In this document: positions 17,490-47,059 of the stretch, piece after piece | How the letters are laid out: each line of letters begins with the position of its first letter | Position numbering within the stretch: position 1 is the stretch's first letter | From: Plantago ovata | Taxonomy: Eukaryota; Streptophyta; Magnoliopsida; Lamiales; Plantaginaceae | NCBI GenBank assembly: GCA_028274465.1 | Contig: CM051456.1 | Location: forward strand, 1,055,545-1,119,544 | Direction: 5' to 3' | DNA: 64,000 nt | Translations under genes and position numbers: made by a program | Notes under the pieces: model-generated | Told to the model about the DNA's origin: nothing | The model's database searches: none | The model's input: only the letters and a program-made list of their open reading frames with translations

Positions 17490-18129
17490 TTAGTCGTCGA
17501 ACAAGCCGAATCCCAAATCCTCGTCAGTCTCTTCCTTCTCCTCTTCCTTCTTCTCCTCGACGGGGGCATCAGCGGGAGCAGGAGCCGAAACCGTCACGGG
17601 GGCACTACCACCACCAGCTCCGACATTCATTATGAGATCCTCAATGTTCCTGTTCTCGCAAAGCTTGGCAAACAGACCAGGCCAGTACGACTCTATATTC
17701 ACATTGGCAGCCTTCACAAGAGTCGAAATCTTCTCGGCCTAAAATGTGATCATTTTTAGTTTGAGCCGTCTTCTTTTTTTTTTTTTTTTACTCTAATAAT
17801 ACAATTTTATCTAATTATAATAGACTAATAATATAAATAGAAAAATGTATTTTATATATTATTAAAATATAATTATTTAAATTTATCATTAGCACTGGTT
17901 AAAGAAAATTTTGATTTCGGCCTCCTGTGAAGTGTGGTGAACTTGTGATAACTCATACTAAGTGTATTTAATTTCATTAGCAATATTATTTTGTCATTTA
18001 AAAAAATAATGCGAGCGTGTTAGTACATCATAGAATTAAGAACCGATGGTTTACCGTGATGGGGATGCCATCGTCGTGAAGAATGAGGGCGGCGTAGGTG
18101 CAAGCAAGCTCTCCGACTCCGACAGACAT
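17490..18129 (-). CDS. RPP1: 60S acidic ribosomal protein P1
   Basis: P1 pairs with P2 on P0 to form the ribosomal stalk that recruits and stimulates elongation-factor GTPases in the cytosol. Two coding exons on the minus strand, 18055-18129 and 17490-17738, encode 107 aa, close to the usual length of about 110. The start is [20 protein letters not shown], typical of plant P1. Exon 2 holds the dimerisation segment ([20 protein letters not shown]), a flexible Ala/Pro hinge (about residues 72-86) and an acidic tail ending [11 protein letters not shown], the conserved factor-binding and phosphorylation tail. The single intron (17739-18054) has GT-AG ends and the first exon ends on a codon boundary. 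An AAACCCCTA word at about 18178-18186 (minus strand) resembles the telo-box of ribosomal protein gene promoters. Confidence 0.95.
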
Positions 18130-18565
18130 GATGATTGTTTTGCTCCGGTTGCGTTTGATCAATGAAGATGGAGGAGCTAGGGGTTTGTGGCAGATTATTT
18201 CATTTGTATTTGTATTGATAACTTAAAAACTATCTGTAGTTCACATGATAATTGGGGTAGGCCAGGGAGTAACAAAGTTAGGCCATTCAGTTTATACACG
18301 TTGAGGTTTCACATAATAAATTAATGATTGATGACAAGACTGGCTAGTTGCTATCATGTTATCATCCATACACGTTTAAAAGACCATGTTTTTAATTTCC
18401 AATCGCACACGTATAAGGTAACTTTTTGTTAAAAATGTGCTATTAATTTCCAATCGCACACGTATAATGTACCTTTATAAAAATATGTTCTTAGATTAAG
18501 ACCCATCTTATGGGTCTGATTTGCATCTATCTGATCATATGAGTGTGACCATACGTGTGTTGTAT

Positions 18566-18808
18566 ACTTTATCCCTCCGCATGATGAAATATTTCCCATT
18601 TGATTTTATTAATTATTTTTTAATTGTAAATTATTTTTAAATTATACTGAGTAAAAAATTTAGAAAATTATAATAAAATAGTTTTATATTTATACTATTT
18701 TATTTTAATGTAAATCTTTTAATTTTTTTATATGATTTATGAATAATTTGCAATAAAAAAACCAACAGAGCGAAACTGAAAACTTTGACTTGGATGAAGG
18801 AAGTAGTA
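18566..18808. mobile_element. Possible Stowaway-like MITE
   Basis: Left end TACTTTATCCCTCCG and right end TGGATGAAGGAAGTAGTA are imperfect inverted repeats about 240 bp apart with an AT-rich core. TA flanks both ends. They resemble the CTCCCTCCGTCC termini common in plant Stowaway MITEs, but the match is imperfect. Confidence 0.4.
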
Positions 18809-19041
18809 TAATACAAGATGAGACAAATGTGATCATACATGTATTGTAAGTTCTCCGTTTTATCATAAATTTAACAATTTATTTTGTTGATGTTTTCAAA
18901 ATTTGATTTGACCTCAAATATGAGTGACTTTGTGGTAACTTTTTGTCTTTTGATTGGAGCTGCATTTATATTGACTTCTTGTCCAGGAAACACTCCTTAA
19001 CTTACAAGAAGAAAAGGAGATATATTACACAAAATCATTAA

Positions 19042-19201
19042 GGGAGAGTCATAAGATGGTGCAGCGGTAAGGAGTTGGGTTAGTGAAGGAGAGGTGTCGG
19101 TTTCGATCCCCGACGATGCCAGCGTTATAAGGTTGGTTTATGTAGACTGATTTAGGTGTTAGTGTAGGAGTAGTTGTAATATTTGCCACTTAAAAAAAAA
19201 T
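19042..19201 (+). mobile_element. tRNA-derived SINE with poly(A) tail
   Basis: About 155 bp headed by Pol III promoter-like boxes: A box near GATGGTGCAGCGGTAAGG (about 19055) and B box GGTTTCGATCCCC (about 19091-19103). A unique body follows, then an A9 tail at 19193-19201. Direct repeats AAAATCATTAA flank the insertion at 19031-19041 and about 19198-19208, as expected of target-primed reverse transcription. No coding capacity. Confidence 0.8.
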
Positions 19202-19294
19202 CATTAAAGCCTCGTTAAATAACTAGTCTTTATCGGCACTTTTTCCTTTGTTCTTCGTTTAAGCTACAGTAGCTCCAGGAATTTTATTGATGAT

Positions 19295-19360
19295 GATATA
19301 TCATGTTTTAAGGTTTAAAGTTTTAAGGAATTTTATTGATAATGATATATCATGTCTAAT
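19295..19360. repeat. Short tandem duplication
   Basis: The phrase GGAATTTTATTGATGATGAT plus ATATCATGT recurs about 45 bp later with one substitution. It is a local duplication in otherwise featureless AT-rich DNA between the SINE and the NLR pseudogene. Confidence 0.6.
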
Positions 19361-20450
19361 TTGTTCATCGTTCAAAGTTCAAACGATTTACAGTATCATG
19401 ATGTTGATGATCACCCGTTGCATTGGGTTGGTAGTTACTCCCTAGTTAATTGTTCTTGATCTTTAATTACTTATCCAATTTGTCCATGATCTTGATTAAT
19501 GTCACAATTTGAAAATGTTGAATCACTCGTGACTTGTACGTGTCGCACTAGTACTCAAGGCAGGTGCTAGTTTGTTACAATCGACTGCGTCATGTTCTAT
19601 TCGTTTAGGTCGTTTAATTTATTCATAAATAAATCTAATAGTATGATTTAAACCTAATAAATTTAAACCGAAATGATTTATTTGTTATATAAAAAATAAT
19701 TAAATAAACTTGAATTGAATTGAATTTAATGTATATGAATGAAACTGAAGTCGTTATATTTTCAAACAAAGAGAATATGACCTAACAATAACGGGTGCTC
19801 GTGGAATAAATTAAGGGAGATTTGACCTTATATCTTATTTTATTTTAATGTTAATGCAAAGGAAACTATGAACAATCTCAGAAATAAAGACTCTGTTCTC
19901 TGTCTATCTAATTTATTACTGTACTGCCTAACTTACTTAACTGTCGAATGTACTACTAACTAGGGTAGGGTTACAGTACAAGTTACATAAAATGCTACTC
20001 CACTTTGATAACTAATGAAAACGTACTCGATAACAAGCTTTTCGGTATAACAATCAGGTTTCCTTAGAAACCGGGGCGGCCACATAATAAATGTTTCTAA
20101 ATTGCAAGCACACGAATGGATGGAGTACGTGTATATAAATGGAAAGTAAATACAAAGACACACAACAACTTACAAATATATCAAATTCAACACAACAGAC
20201 TTGACAGTGAAATAAAGTACTAGTTCTGAGCTGGGCAGAGAATCACTTCGTATAAGAGTCATAATGAACCAATCTAATTCATACATTTGTAAATGGCATA
20301 AAATAACGGTTCATAAAAAACTCTTCGCATACGTAATAGAGAAAGAGAGAACATCAAACAAACTGCCAGAAACTAATCGACACGTACTATCAGAACAGTA
20401 AGTTTCCAACTTTCCGTCCGCGTCAATGGCCTGCAGACAATTCTGTGGCC

Positions 20451-21575
20451 TGGAAGAAAACCAACAAGGAAGCTGTCAAGCTTTGGTTGGAGAATCTTGA
20501 AGATGTGGCTTTTGAAGTGGATGCTGTGTTGGATAAGTGCAACTACCAAGTTCTTCGGCAAAAGGTTATGAAACAAATTAAAAACCAGCATTAAACAAGG
20601 TACTCAGTTTCTAACCATCTAGTCCAATAAAATTGAGTTTCCGTATAAAAATGGCTCATAAGCTTGCAAAAGTTAACAAAAACTTGGATGGAATTGCTAA
20701 GGAGGCGACAAACTTTGGCCTTCAAATGATAGCCATGAGCTCTGATCATGCTAGTAGCAGTGCTGGTTCTGTCTTGCCTCCAACTAACTCATATTCAATT
20801 TAGGCTCATATATATATTTTGGGACGGGATAGTGATGAATCAAAACTAGTTGAAATGCTACTTCCTGCTCCAAAAGATCAACCGATTGAGAAAAGGATAT
20901 GGGTCTGTGTTTCAACTAATTTTTATTCAACAACTTTATTCAAGATGTTTCTTGAATCACTATCTGGAGAAAATGTTAAAGACATTCTAACCGAAGAGGC
21001 TGTAGTGTTGAAAAAGATTGGAGAGAAGTTGGCAAGTAAACGGTACTTTCTTGTTCTGACGATGTTTGGAACGAGGATGCCAAAGAGTGGGGTGATTTTA
21101 TGAGCTCTCTACGGGGAATAACTGACACGGCCAAACAAAATTGCATCCTTGTTGCTTCCCTTGTAGGAACGCTACGCAAGCACCAACCACGTATCTTATC
21201 TGCAGATGATTGTTGGTCCATTGTTAAATCAAAGGCCTTTCTAATCAGTGAAGATGTTCCTACAGAATTAGAAGAAATCGGTCAATGCATCGCAAAAGGA
21301 TGTGGTGGTCTACCTCTAGTTGTCAATGTTGTTGGGGGAGTATTACTTGGGAAGTCGAGAAAAGTGTGGCAGTCCATTCTCGAAGACCAACTATCGAAAT
21401 CCATTCTAGATGATGGCGCGGTCATGAACATTATAAAGTTAAGCTACGATTACTTGCCATCACCAGCACACAAAAAGTGCTTTGCATATTGTTCAATCTT
21501 CCCACAAGATTAGTAATTGAGCTTTGGATGGCGGAAGGATTTCTGCAAGCTTGGGGAAAATGACAACCCGTGTTT
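20451..21575 (+). pseudogene. CC-NBS-LRR (NLR) disease-resistance pseudogene fragment
   Basis: Broken intracellular immune receptor. It begins inside the Rx-type coiled-coil domain (EAVKLWLENLEDVAFEVDAV) and hits stops. It resumes with KLAKVNKNLDGIAKEATNFG, then loses the P-loop: the frame passes from KLVEMLLPAPKDQPI directly to RIWVCVSTNF. At 21058 a one-base loss breaks LVLDDVWNEDAKEWG. Further on are the GLPL region GCGGLPLVVNVVGG, SYDYLPSPAHKKCFAYCSIF and, after another stop, ELWMAEGFLQAWG. No leucine-rich repeats follow. With no Walker A, several frameshifts and stops, it cannot encode a working receptor. Confidence 0.9.
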
Positions 21576-21988
21576 GGTGGTGAAAATATGACTTGATTAC
21601 TCGCGTTAGCTGTGTAAAACTGCCGGGGTCTTCCATGGTTAGCAACTTGAGACAAACTTGTAAGTAAATGAGCTTTCGACTTGTATACTGTTCTATATGT
21701 AGATTATCGTTATTGTCCAAATACAGTAATATGCATGTTAACTGCATTTTATAGAAATATCTAGTTTATATATTATCTGTCAATTGTCAAAAGAATGAAA
21801 ACATCTGGATGGAATTCTTTCAATTTTCTTGTGTGACTGCAGCCTTTAGGAGCAACATTGAAGCATGATCACATTTGTTAAGTTAGTTTACTGAAATCAT
21901 CGAGGGTAAACGGGCTCTGCTCTCCCTGTTTCGATCAGATTGTTTACTGTTTTAATGACTTTCCAGGCTTGTTGAATCTGATCCCAAA

Positions 21989-22740
21989 ATGGGCTTGGAT
22001 GATGAGGATGTTTTGCTCCAAAGATGATTTTCTCCCCGAGGAACCGTTCTAGAGTTGGGGGGGATTACGGGAATGCAATTAAGCAGATTCCGGCTCGGCT
22101 GAAGGACCGAATGTTCACCCGGTCGAGCATGCAGGAGGAGCTCGAAGCGAAGGCAGAGAGCCAGCATGAGATGAAGAAGACGCTATCATGGTGGGATCTC
22201 ATGTGGTTTGTCTTGGGAGCCGTGGTTGGCACGGGTATCTTCGTGCTCACCGGGCAGGAGGCTCGTATTGATGCTGGTCTAGCTGCCGTGTTCAGTCTTT
22301 TGCGAAATCCCAGTTGCGGGTATATATTCTTTTCTAAAAGTGGAGTATGTGCCAACACATGATATATAATTTTGTTAGACAGTGTACTAAGCGAGACAGG
22401 TTGGATTGGTTACTGCATAACAGTCCCTGTTTGGACCTTAGCTACTGCTGGGCTTGCATTCATGGTCCCTAAAGCTCGTGCTCCAAGGGTTTGGGGATGT
22501 CCATTGGTCCCGTGGTTGCCATCAGCATCCATTGCTATCAATGTCTTTCTTCTCGGGTCAATTGACAAAGATTCATTCATCAGGTTTGGAGTGTGGACTG
22601 CAGCCCTCCTGCTTTACTATTTCCTCTTTGGGTTGCACGCTTCGTATGACACTGCCAAGGCTTATGAGAGAAAGGCAATCGAGGAGAGGGCGTTACTACA
22701 GAAGTTTGAGGAAGGAGAAAAGCCTTTGGTTAATAGCTAG
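21989..22740 (+). pseudogene. Cationic amino acid transporter (CAT) pseudogene, middle deleted
   Basis: The N-terminal part carries the plant CAT signature: GNAIKQIPARLKDRMFTRSS, KKTLSWWDLMWFVLGAVVGT, GIFVLTGQEA. An in-frame stop occurs soon after MGLDDEDVLLQR. At about 22290-22370 the similarity jumps through unrelated filler to the C-terminal membrane spans (ETGWIGYCITVPVWTLATAG, RFGVWTAALLLYYFLFGLHA) and the tail KFEEGEKPLVNS. An intact CAT has about 570-600 residues and some 14 membrane spans; roughly 350 residues are missing. The family imports basic amino acids at the plasma membrane or tonoplast, but this copy is dead. The rest of 22741-23404 is spacer plus the 3' flank of ABCC copy 2. 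Confidence 0.9.
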
Positions 22741-23404
22741 CCCGCGCCGTTTTAGATGGAACGGTGCTGGCTGCTCCAGCAGCTCCTAGTCAGTAGAATT
22801 TTTGTTTTTTCATTTAACGTGTGCATATTTTTGCCAAACAAGTCATTTCTATGAAAGCATATAGTACTGTGTTATTTTATTTGTGTGTTTTTTCTTTACT
22901 ACGTACAGGTCTACAATGTGCTATTGCTTAAAGCATGATGTGTTCAACATCAACATTCCATCTAAACTTTACCTTACACTGCATCAACATTCTATCTAAA
23001 CATGAGGTTAAATTATTATAAAATTCATGGTTTTCTTAAACATTAGTAAAATCAATACTTATCCTACAATTGAGGGAGTATCAAGTATTTCCTCCGCCCC
23101 AATAAATTCTTTTACTGTTTTGTTGATCAATATAATTAATGTTACAAAAGTGACAATGTAGGCAATGAGCATATATTGTTTGAGTATTGAGGTTTCAACA
23201 TGATCCATGCGAGATACAATTATCAGTCAACTACAGCAGCTTCACAACAAAAATAAGCTCTGGTATATTGCAACAAAATCCTACAAAAATGATACCTTTT
23301 TTCCCAGGAATACGATCCTTCTATGTTTTTCTCGAGTCGCGTTGATGTAGTTTTTCCAGACATCTATGAATCCAAGTATACCGTCCGAAACCAAAATTCA
23401 ATCT

Positions 23405-32207
<8,803 letters not shown>

Positions 32208-32287
32208 TCTTTGGTCACTCTTAATACCCTGACTCTATTTGAATCTACTTCTACGTTGCAAAAAACAGTGGGATCGAAATAACAATC

Positions 32288-33500
32288 CTGCAAATCGCAG
32301 AATACAAGCAGGAGAGTAAAAAATCTGCTAGCTGCAGCACACCATTTACCTCATACAACAAGTAAAAGAAGTGATAAGAGCTCACGCCCACGCGAAACCG
32401 CAGAAAGTGTGATTATAGTTTATAGCTGAACATGAAAATCACAAGTTGACAGTTTCATACTTTCTACAGAAGACAAACATATAAGCAAGTCTAAGCTGCT
32501 ACAAACCTATTAGGTAGAGGACCCAAATCAATAGAGCAATGTATGAAACTCTAGTGTGCTCCTTCTATACTATGTGAGACAAAATTGAGCATGAATACAT
32601 TTAACAGTTTAAATTTGATAGTCTATTGCTTCTGTGAGAATACATACATACATACAGCCTAAAGCCTTTATCCCAACAATGCTACATGAGCTAAAGATAG
32701 AATATTCACATAATTCATAAACAAGAAACCGAGTAAGCATTTCAATCTGGTGAGTCGAAACTCGCCTCCATGGGCGAGTTTAAACTCGCTATGAGCGCGC
32801 GAGTTTCAACTCGTCCATGGCATGGGAGTTTCAACTCGCCATTGGTGGTGGTGTGATTCTTGGAGAATTTTAGATAGTTTACAAGTAGTACTAAATTGAA
32901 GTTAACAAATTACAGCTTAACGACCATACTCTGAACATATAATGTTTCGGTCCCCACTTCTTTTAGGCATCAATATTTTAGAGTGCACCATTCACCAGAC
33001 TGATAATAATAAAAATAAATAAATAAATAAAATACTCCCAGCACCACTCACCAGAACATGATTTACCAACTAATAATAAGGTTCGGTTATCTTCATCTGA
33101 ACACCACTTAACATAATTGAAGTAAACAAAAGAACTGAATATAGCTGAAAAATTAATGATTTTTGGATGAAGTGAATGGAGCTTGACAGTGTCAAAAGAT
33201 TTGACCTTTAATAAAATAAGGCTAAGTCACTACCAGCACCAGACTCACTATGCTATACTGTACTGTGTAAGCCTTCTTAAGAATTATACACAGCTAAAGA
33301 AGAAAGAATCACATGGAGTTAAATCTTAAACCAGGAACATTTCATTAGCAAGAAAATCTGGAATCAAGCAGCTACCAGAACAGAGACAAAACAAGATTTC
33401 CGACGAAGACAATGATGCAGTGAAAGTACCAGGAAGTGAGTGATGATATACAGAACCCAAAAGTGGACTTTGCACAGGATATATATGTATCAAAAGATAT
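32288..33500 (-). other. 5'UTR intron (32288-33429) and first 5'UTR exon of ABCC copy 2
   Basis: Minus-strand donor (CTTCCTG followed by GTACTTTC, exon edge 33430) and acceptor (TTTGCAG followed by GATTGTTATT, exon edge 32287) delimit a 1.14-kb intron upstream of the start codon. Both sites and neighbouring sequence are conserved in copy 3. The intron holds a palindromic micro-repeat (32750-32850) that I do not see in copy 3. Confidence 0.65.
32750..32850. repeat. Palindromic micro-repeat GCGAGTTTAAACTCGC
   Basis: Four degenerate units of about 23 bp built on CGAGTTTnAACTCG separated by CCATGG-like spacers. One is a perfect 16-bp palindrome at 32774-32789. Located in the 5'UTR intron of ABCC copy 2. 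Confidence 0.8.
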
Positions 33501-33818
33501 GATTTCTAGTGGTACATTGAGTGAAAGATAATCTTGGATTTTCTTTCTCTCAATACAAGATTTTGTTCTGGGTCATTGTTTCATCTCTATATATACTACT
33601 TAGTACAGTAGTACTATTGTTTTATGGTAGCATAAACTGACTGGTAAAAGAAAAGTCAAGTTTCTCTGGTTACATTAAAAAAAAAAGAGAAAATGAAAGG
33701 AGAAGTTGATTTGGCATTGGTGATTGAACTTTTGAATCTTGAATTTCATTCATTATTGTATAAAATATTGGAGTTCCACTGACCTAGTATGTACCATTGT
33801 TACTAGTCTACCATATGA

Positions 33819-33832
33819 GCGTCATCAATGAC
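33819..33832. promoter_or_regulatory. Conserved upstream block of ABCC copy 2 (GCGTCATCAATGAC)
   Basis: Counterpart of the blocks at 7632 and 46903, about 390 bp upstream of the first 5'UTR exon edge. The surrounding CCATATGnGCGTCA is shared with copy 3, so these two could be simple duplication homology. Confidence 0.3.
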
Positions 33833-33849
33833 CTGCAATTAAATTAATC

Positions 33850-34175
33850 CTTGTTCCTCGAAATTTCAGAAAAGTTCTCTGCCTGTCTTCTTTCTCAAGC
33901 ATTGTGGGAAGTCAGGTCAGTAGGAAAACCAGTGCTGTATCTAGCAGTAGTTAGAGTTTGAAACTGGTTTAGAACTTGTCGAATAATTGCTAAGATGGCT
34001 CATTGTTCATAACTTGTCATCGTTCTCTACCTCTTCTATCACTCATTTTCATTAACTACATTAGTCCACTTGTTGTCATTTCACTCCAATCAATTTGAAA
34101 ATGTCTGCATTTCGTTTCCTGCTTGTTCAGGACGGGCGATTGATGATCATGATTCGTGGCGCAGGTGACTGCTGT
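33850..34175 (+). pseudogene. PUR5 exon 1/intron 1 fossil
   Basis: Near-colinear with 51013-51520 of the PUR5 gene. Shared stretches include TCAGAAA(A/T)GTTCTCTGCCT, then CAAGCA(T/G)TGTGGGA, then GGAAAAC(C/T)AGTGCTGTA. Further on come GAATAATTGCTAAGATGGCTC (PUR5: GAATTGCCAAGATGGCTC) and intron words such as CAATTTGAAAATGTCTGC and GATTGATGATCATG. Internal deletions and stops destroy the frame. It lies between ABCC copies 2 and 3. Confidence 0.85.
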
Positions 34176-34734
34176 GATTGTGACTTGTTGTAAAGGTCTT
34201 CATGATTTTCTTGCCCATTGCAGTTGGTTGTGTCTCCTGTATGTGGTGGAGTCGGAATCTAACCATATTTAGGCATTTTCTATACATCTCAATCTTGATG
34301 TCATTCTGTTTCTTTTATGTCAAGTGTTGCAATTTTTCTGATCAGAGACTAAACGTTGCAGTCACTTCAAATCCATAGTTAAGAAAGAGCACAAGGCCTT
34401 AAAAGTTAAACCATTAATCTCAATTCAAATCCATAACATTGCTTCACAAATATCAGTCAGAAGTTGCAGAGGCATTCATTGAATGTATCAATTTTACAAA
34501 AGTGACCATGTATGCAATGAGAGTATTTGTGATACAACATTCAAGTGAGATACAACCAGTCAACTACAGCAGCTTCACAACAAAAATATGCTCCTATATT
34601 TTGCAACAAAGTCCTACAAAAAGGTACAATTTTTTCCAGGAATACGATCCTTCTATGTTCTTTCGAGACATCTTGATGTAGTTTTCCGGACATCTATGCA
34701 TCCAACTATACCGTCAGAAACCAAAATTCAGTCT
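34176..34734. other. Spacer and 3' flank of ABCC copy 3
   Basis: From about 34480 the sequence matches the 3' flank of ABCC copy 2 (about 23145-23404), for example GTCAACTACAGCAGCTTCAC, so this includes the 3'UTR and duplicated downstream DNA. The segment 34176-34450 has no recognisable feature. Confidence 0.6.
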
Positions 34735-44427
<9,693 letters not shown>

Positions 44428-44543
44428 TCCTCGGTCACTCTTAATACCCAAATTGTATTTCAACCCACAACTAAAACATGTTGCTGCCCGCTTTCTCCTC
44501 TAGCTACTACGTTGCAACAAACAATGTGATTGAAATAACAATC

Positions 44544-45910
44544 CTGCAAATCACGAAATAGAAGCAAGACAGTAAAATATATGCTATCTGGAGCACGTCA
44601 TTTACACTAGCTAGAACTGAACATGAAAATCCCAAGTCAAAAGTTTCTTACTTTCTATGGGAAGATAGATATCTAAGCGAGTCTAAGCTATAAACCAATT
44701 AAAGCAAAGTTCAAAACTTGGGCATGCATGCTCCTCATACCATGTAAGTCCAAATTGGGTATAAATACATTTAACTTTCTTTTGAAGAAATCAATAGAGT
44801 TAAAAGATAAAGTTTCATTGCCATCCGTTAATCCTTAGTCTAAAACCATAAACCAGCTAAAACTGGCATGAGAATTCCAATTGGATAGTTTCTTCTGTTA
44901 GAATACATACAGCAAAGCAAACCTAAGCAATCAACAGAGTAAAAGATAAAAGCTTCGTTCTCATCCATTAATCCTCGAATCAACCATAAATAGCGATTAT
45001 CCAAGTAAGCATTTCATTACCAAAAAGGCAAAAAGAACTACTAAAACAAGACATAAAGTAAGCCTTTATCCTAACGTTCAACGTCGCTACATGAGCTAAG
45101 AAAGAATCACACAATTCTCAACCACCAGCGTGTTATTTACCACGCGCCACAAGACAACAAACTAAGATATTAAAGATTCAACCACACGTCCACGGAACCA
45201 CATAGAATACGATATGCCAACATGATAATTACAAATTCACAAGTACATACCCCCAAACTAAGGCATTAGAGATTCAACCCCACATCCACGAAACAAAACC
45301 ACAGAGAATATGATACTACGCCAACACGATAATCATAATTCACAAGTATTTACACCCCTTACATTATATGAGAAGACAAGCTAAGCAAGTCCAAGCCATA
45401 AACTGATTAAGTACAGATAAAAAAAGTGGAGTGTAACAGAGTAAAAGATAAAGCTTCATTTATTCCCATCCATTGATCCTCCAAACAACCAGAAATAGCT
45501 TATTACCACAAAAAAAAGGTCTATACTATACATACTGTTGCACCCCTCAAAAAATACACACAGGCAGAAAATATTCAAAATTTCAAATCAATCTTGAAAC
45601 AAACAAAAACCTAAGCTTTCATGTAGTAATCCAGAGGGTGCAAAATGGGCTAAAGATGCAAGAATCACATGAATCTTATAAACAACAGCAAAAAGATCTA
45701 GAAAGAAGAAATAAGAATCGCATACCGAAACAACAGAGATGACAAAACAAGATTGACAACGATGAATGATGATGAATCCAATTAACACAGCGAGAAAAAA
45801 GAAAGGTGCAGAAGAATAATAATAGTACAAGGAAAGAAGAAAGAGGGAGTGAAAGTACCAAGAAAATGAGTGACGATGGAAAGCGAAGTGAACCCAAAGG
45901 TGGACTTTTT
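44544..45910 (-). other. 5'UTR intron (44544-45858) and first 5'UTR exon of ABCC copy 3
   Basis: Donor (TTTTCTTG followed by GTACTTTCAC, exon edge 45859) and acceptor (TTTGCAG followed by GATTGTTATT, exon edge 44543) match those of copy 2, giving a 1.3-kb intron. The first exon would extend from 45859 towards about 45910 or beyond. Confidence 0.65.
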
Positions 45911-46209
45911 ATGGCAACAAGAAGATATCAAAAGGTTATGGTTTTTAGCAAGTGAAATTGAGAATCTTTTTAAAGATGAAGATATTGGGTTGCTGTTATT
46001 GTTATCATTATTACATTACATCCATATAATAAGTCAGTGTGTATGTGAAGATTGAATTGTGACGGGTAAGAAAATACTAAAAGTCAGTTTCTCCGGTTAA
46101 TATTGATTTGGTATTCAAGATTGAATTATTACTCATTTTTGTTTTGTCTCGTTGGTACTTGGTAGTCCTACCACTCTCACTTCCTTTGTTTCATCTTAAT
46201 TTTCAGCGG

Positions 46210-46373
46210 TTCACGATAATTAAATTCTGTTCAGTTCAGGTCAGGTCAAGTTTGTTTATTTAAAATTTATATTTCAATTAAGACTTCAAATTTATTAAGT
46301 TCAGTTCGAATTTATTAAGTTCAATTCAGTTCACATGAGAATTCAGAATTTTTCATGCGGAATAAACATAGTC
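46210..46373. repeat. GTTCAGTTCAG-rich repeat element fragment
   Basis: Repeated GTTCAGTTCAG/AAGTTCAGTTC words, ending near GGAATAAACATAGTCTA. A related element ends at about 60316 with GAGAGAACATAGCCTA. It is probably a dispersed non-autonomous DNA transposon family; ends are not well defined here. Confidence 0.45.
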
Positions 46374-46461
46374 TAATATATCAATTTTGATATTTTTGAA
46401 TTCATAATTTTTTACTTGAACTAATAGTTAACGAAATTATATTATAAAAATTTATAAACTA

Positions 46462-46728
46462 CTTCATTTGTTCATGTTAAAGTTTATCATTTACTTTTGT
46501 TGATTCTTTTTTAGTCCGTATTTAACTCCGAATTAATTCTAAATCATACTGAAAAATTAATACTATTTGAACTCATAGTTATAGTATGAAATAACAAATC
46601 TTATATTTTTTTCATAATATAATTTTCAAAATTACTTTTTACATATGAATTGAATTAATTTGGAGTCAAACCGAAACAAAAAAAAATCAATAAAAGCAAA
46701 TAAGAAGATTTAACACGGACGGATGAAG
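46462..46728. mobile_element. Stowaway-like MITE upstream of ABCC copy 3
   Basis: 267 bp flanked by TA dinucleotides (46460-46461 and 46729-46730). Inverted ends are CTTCATTTGTTCATGTTAAA and its imperfect complement TTTAACACGGACGGATGAAG. AT-rich, non-coding core. TA target duplication and termini fit Tc1/mariner-type Stowaway MITEs. The corresponding upstream region of ABCC copy 2 lacks it. Confidence 0.7.
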
Positions 46729-46902
46729 TATACTTTTAGAATATAATTTTATTAAATATTTTATTATTATAAATTATAATTTATAAAAAATATTATAGTT
46801 AAAATTAAAAATTATTAATGAAAAAGATAAATTGAGTGGGGTGGATGAACTGGTATAGAATAGAATATATTGGAACGGTACATGTACTCTTCTGCCATAT
46901 GT

Positions 46903-46916
46903 GCGTCACCAGTGAC
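46903..46916. promoter_or_regulatory. Conserved upstream block of ABCC copy 3 (GCGTCACCAGTGAC)
   Basis: Counterpart of the blocks at 7632 and 33819. It lies about 1.05 kb from the first 5'UTR exon edge because repeat DNA, including the MITE at 46462, intervenes. TGACG, a bZIP-type core, is present here. Confidence 0.3.
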
Positions 46917-47059
46917 GAGATAGATTGTGGAATTTGAATAGTACATGCGTGCGTATATATGTGTGTCTGGTTCCACGGAAGACCAACCCACTTGTTCGGA
47001 CAAGCCGATACCACGAATATAAATCTGATTCCCCAACAAATGATTTTCAGCCCATATTG

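Noticed and set aside
44428..44463. Upstream in-frame ATG for ABCC copy 3
   Set aside because: The 12 extra codons have no counterpart in the other copies, whose proteins start at MGF/MSF-PLDW.
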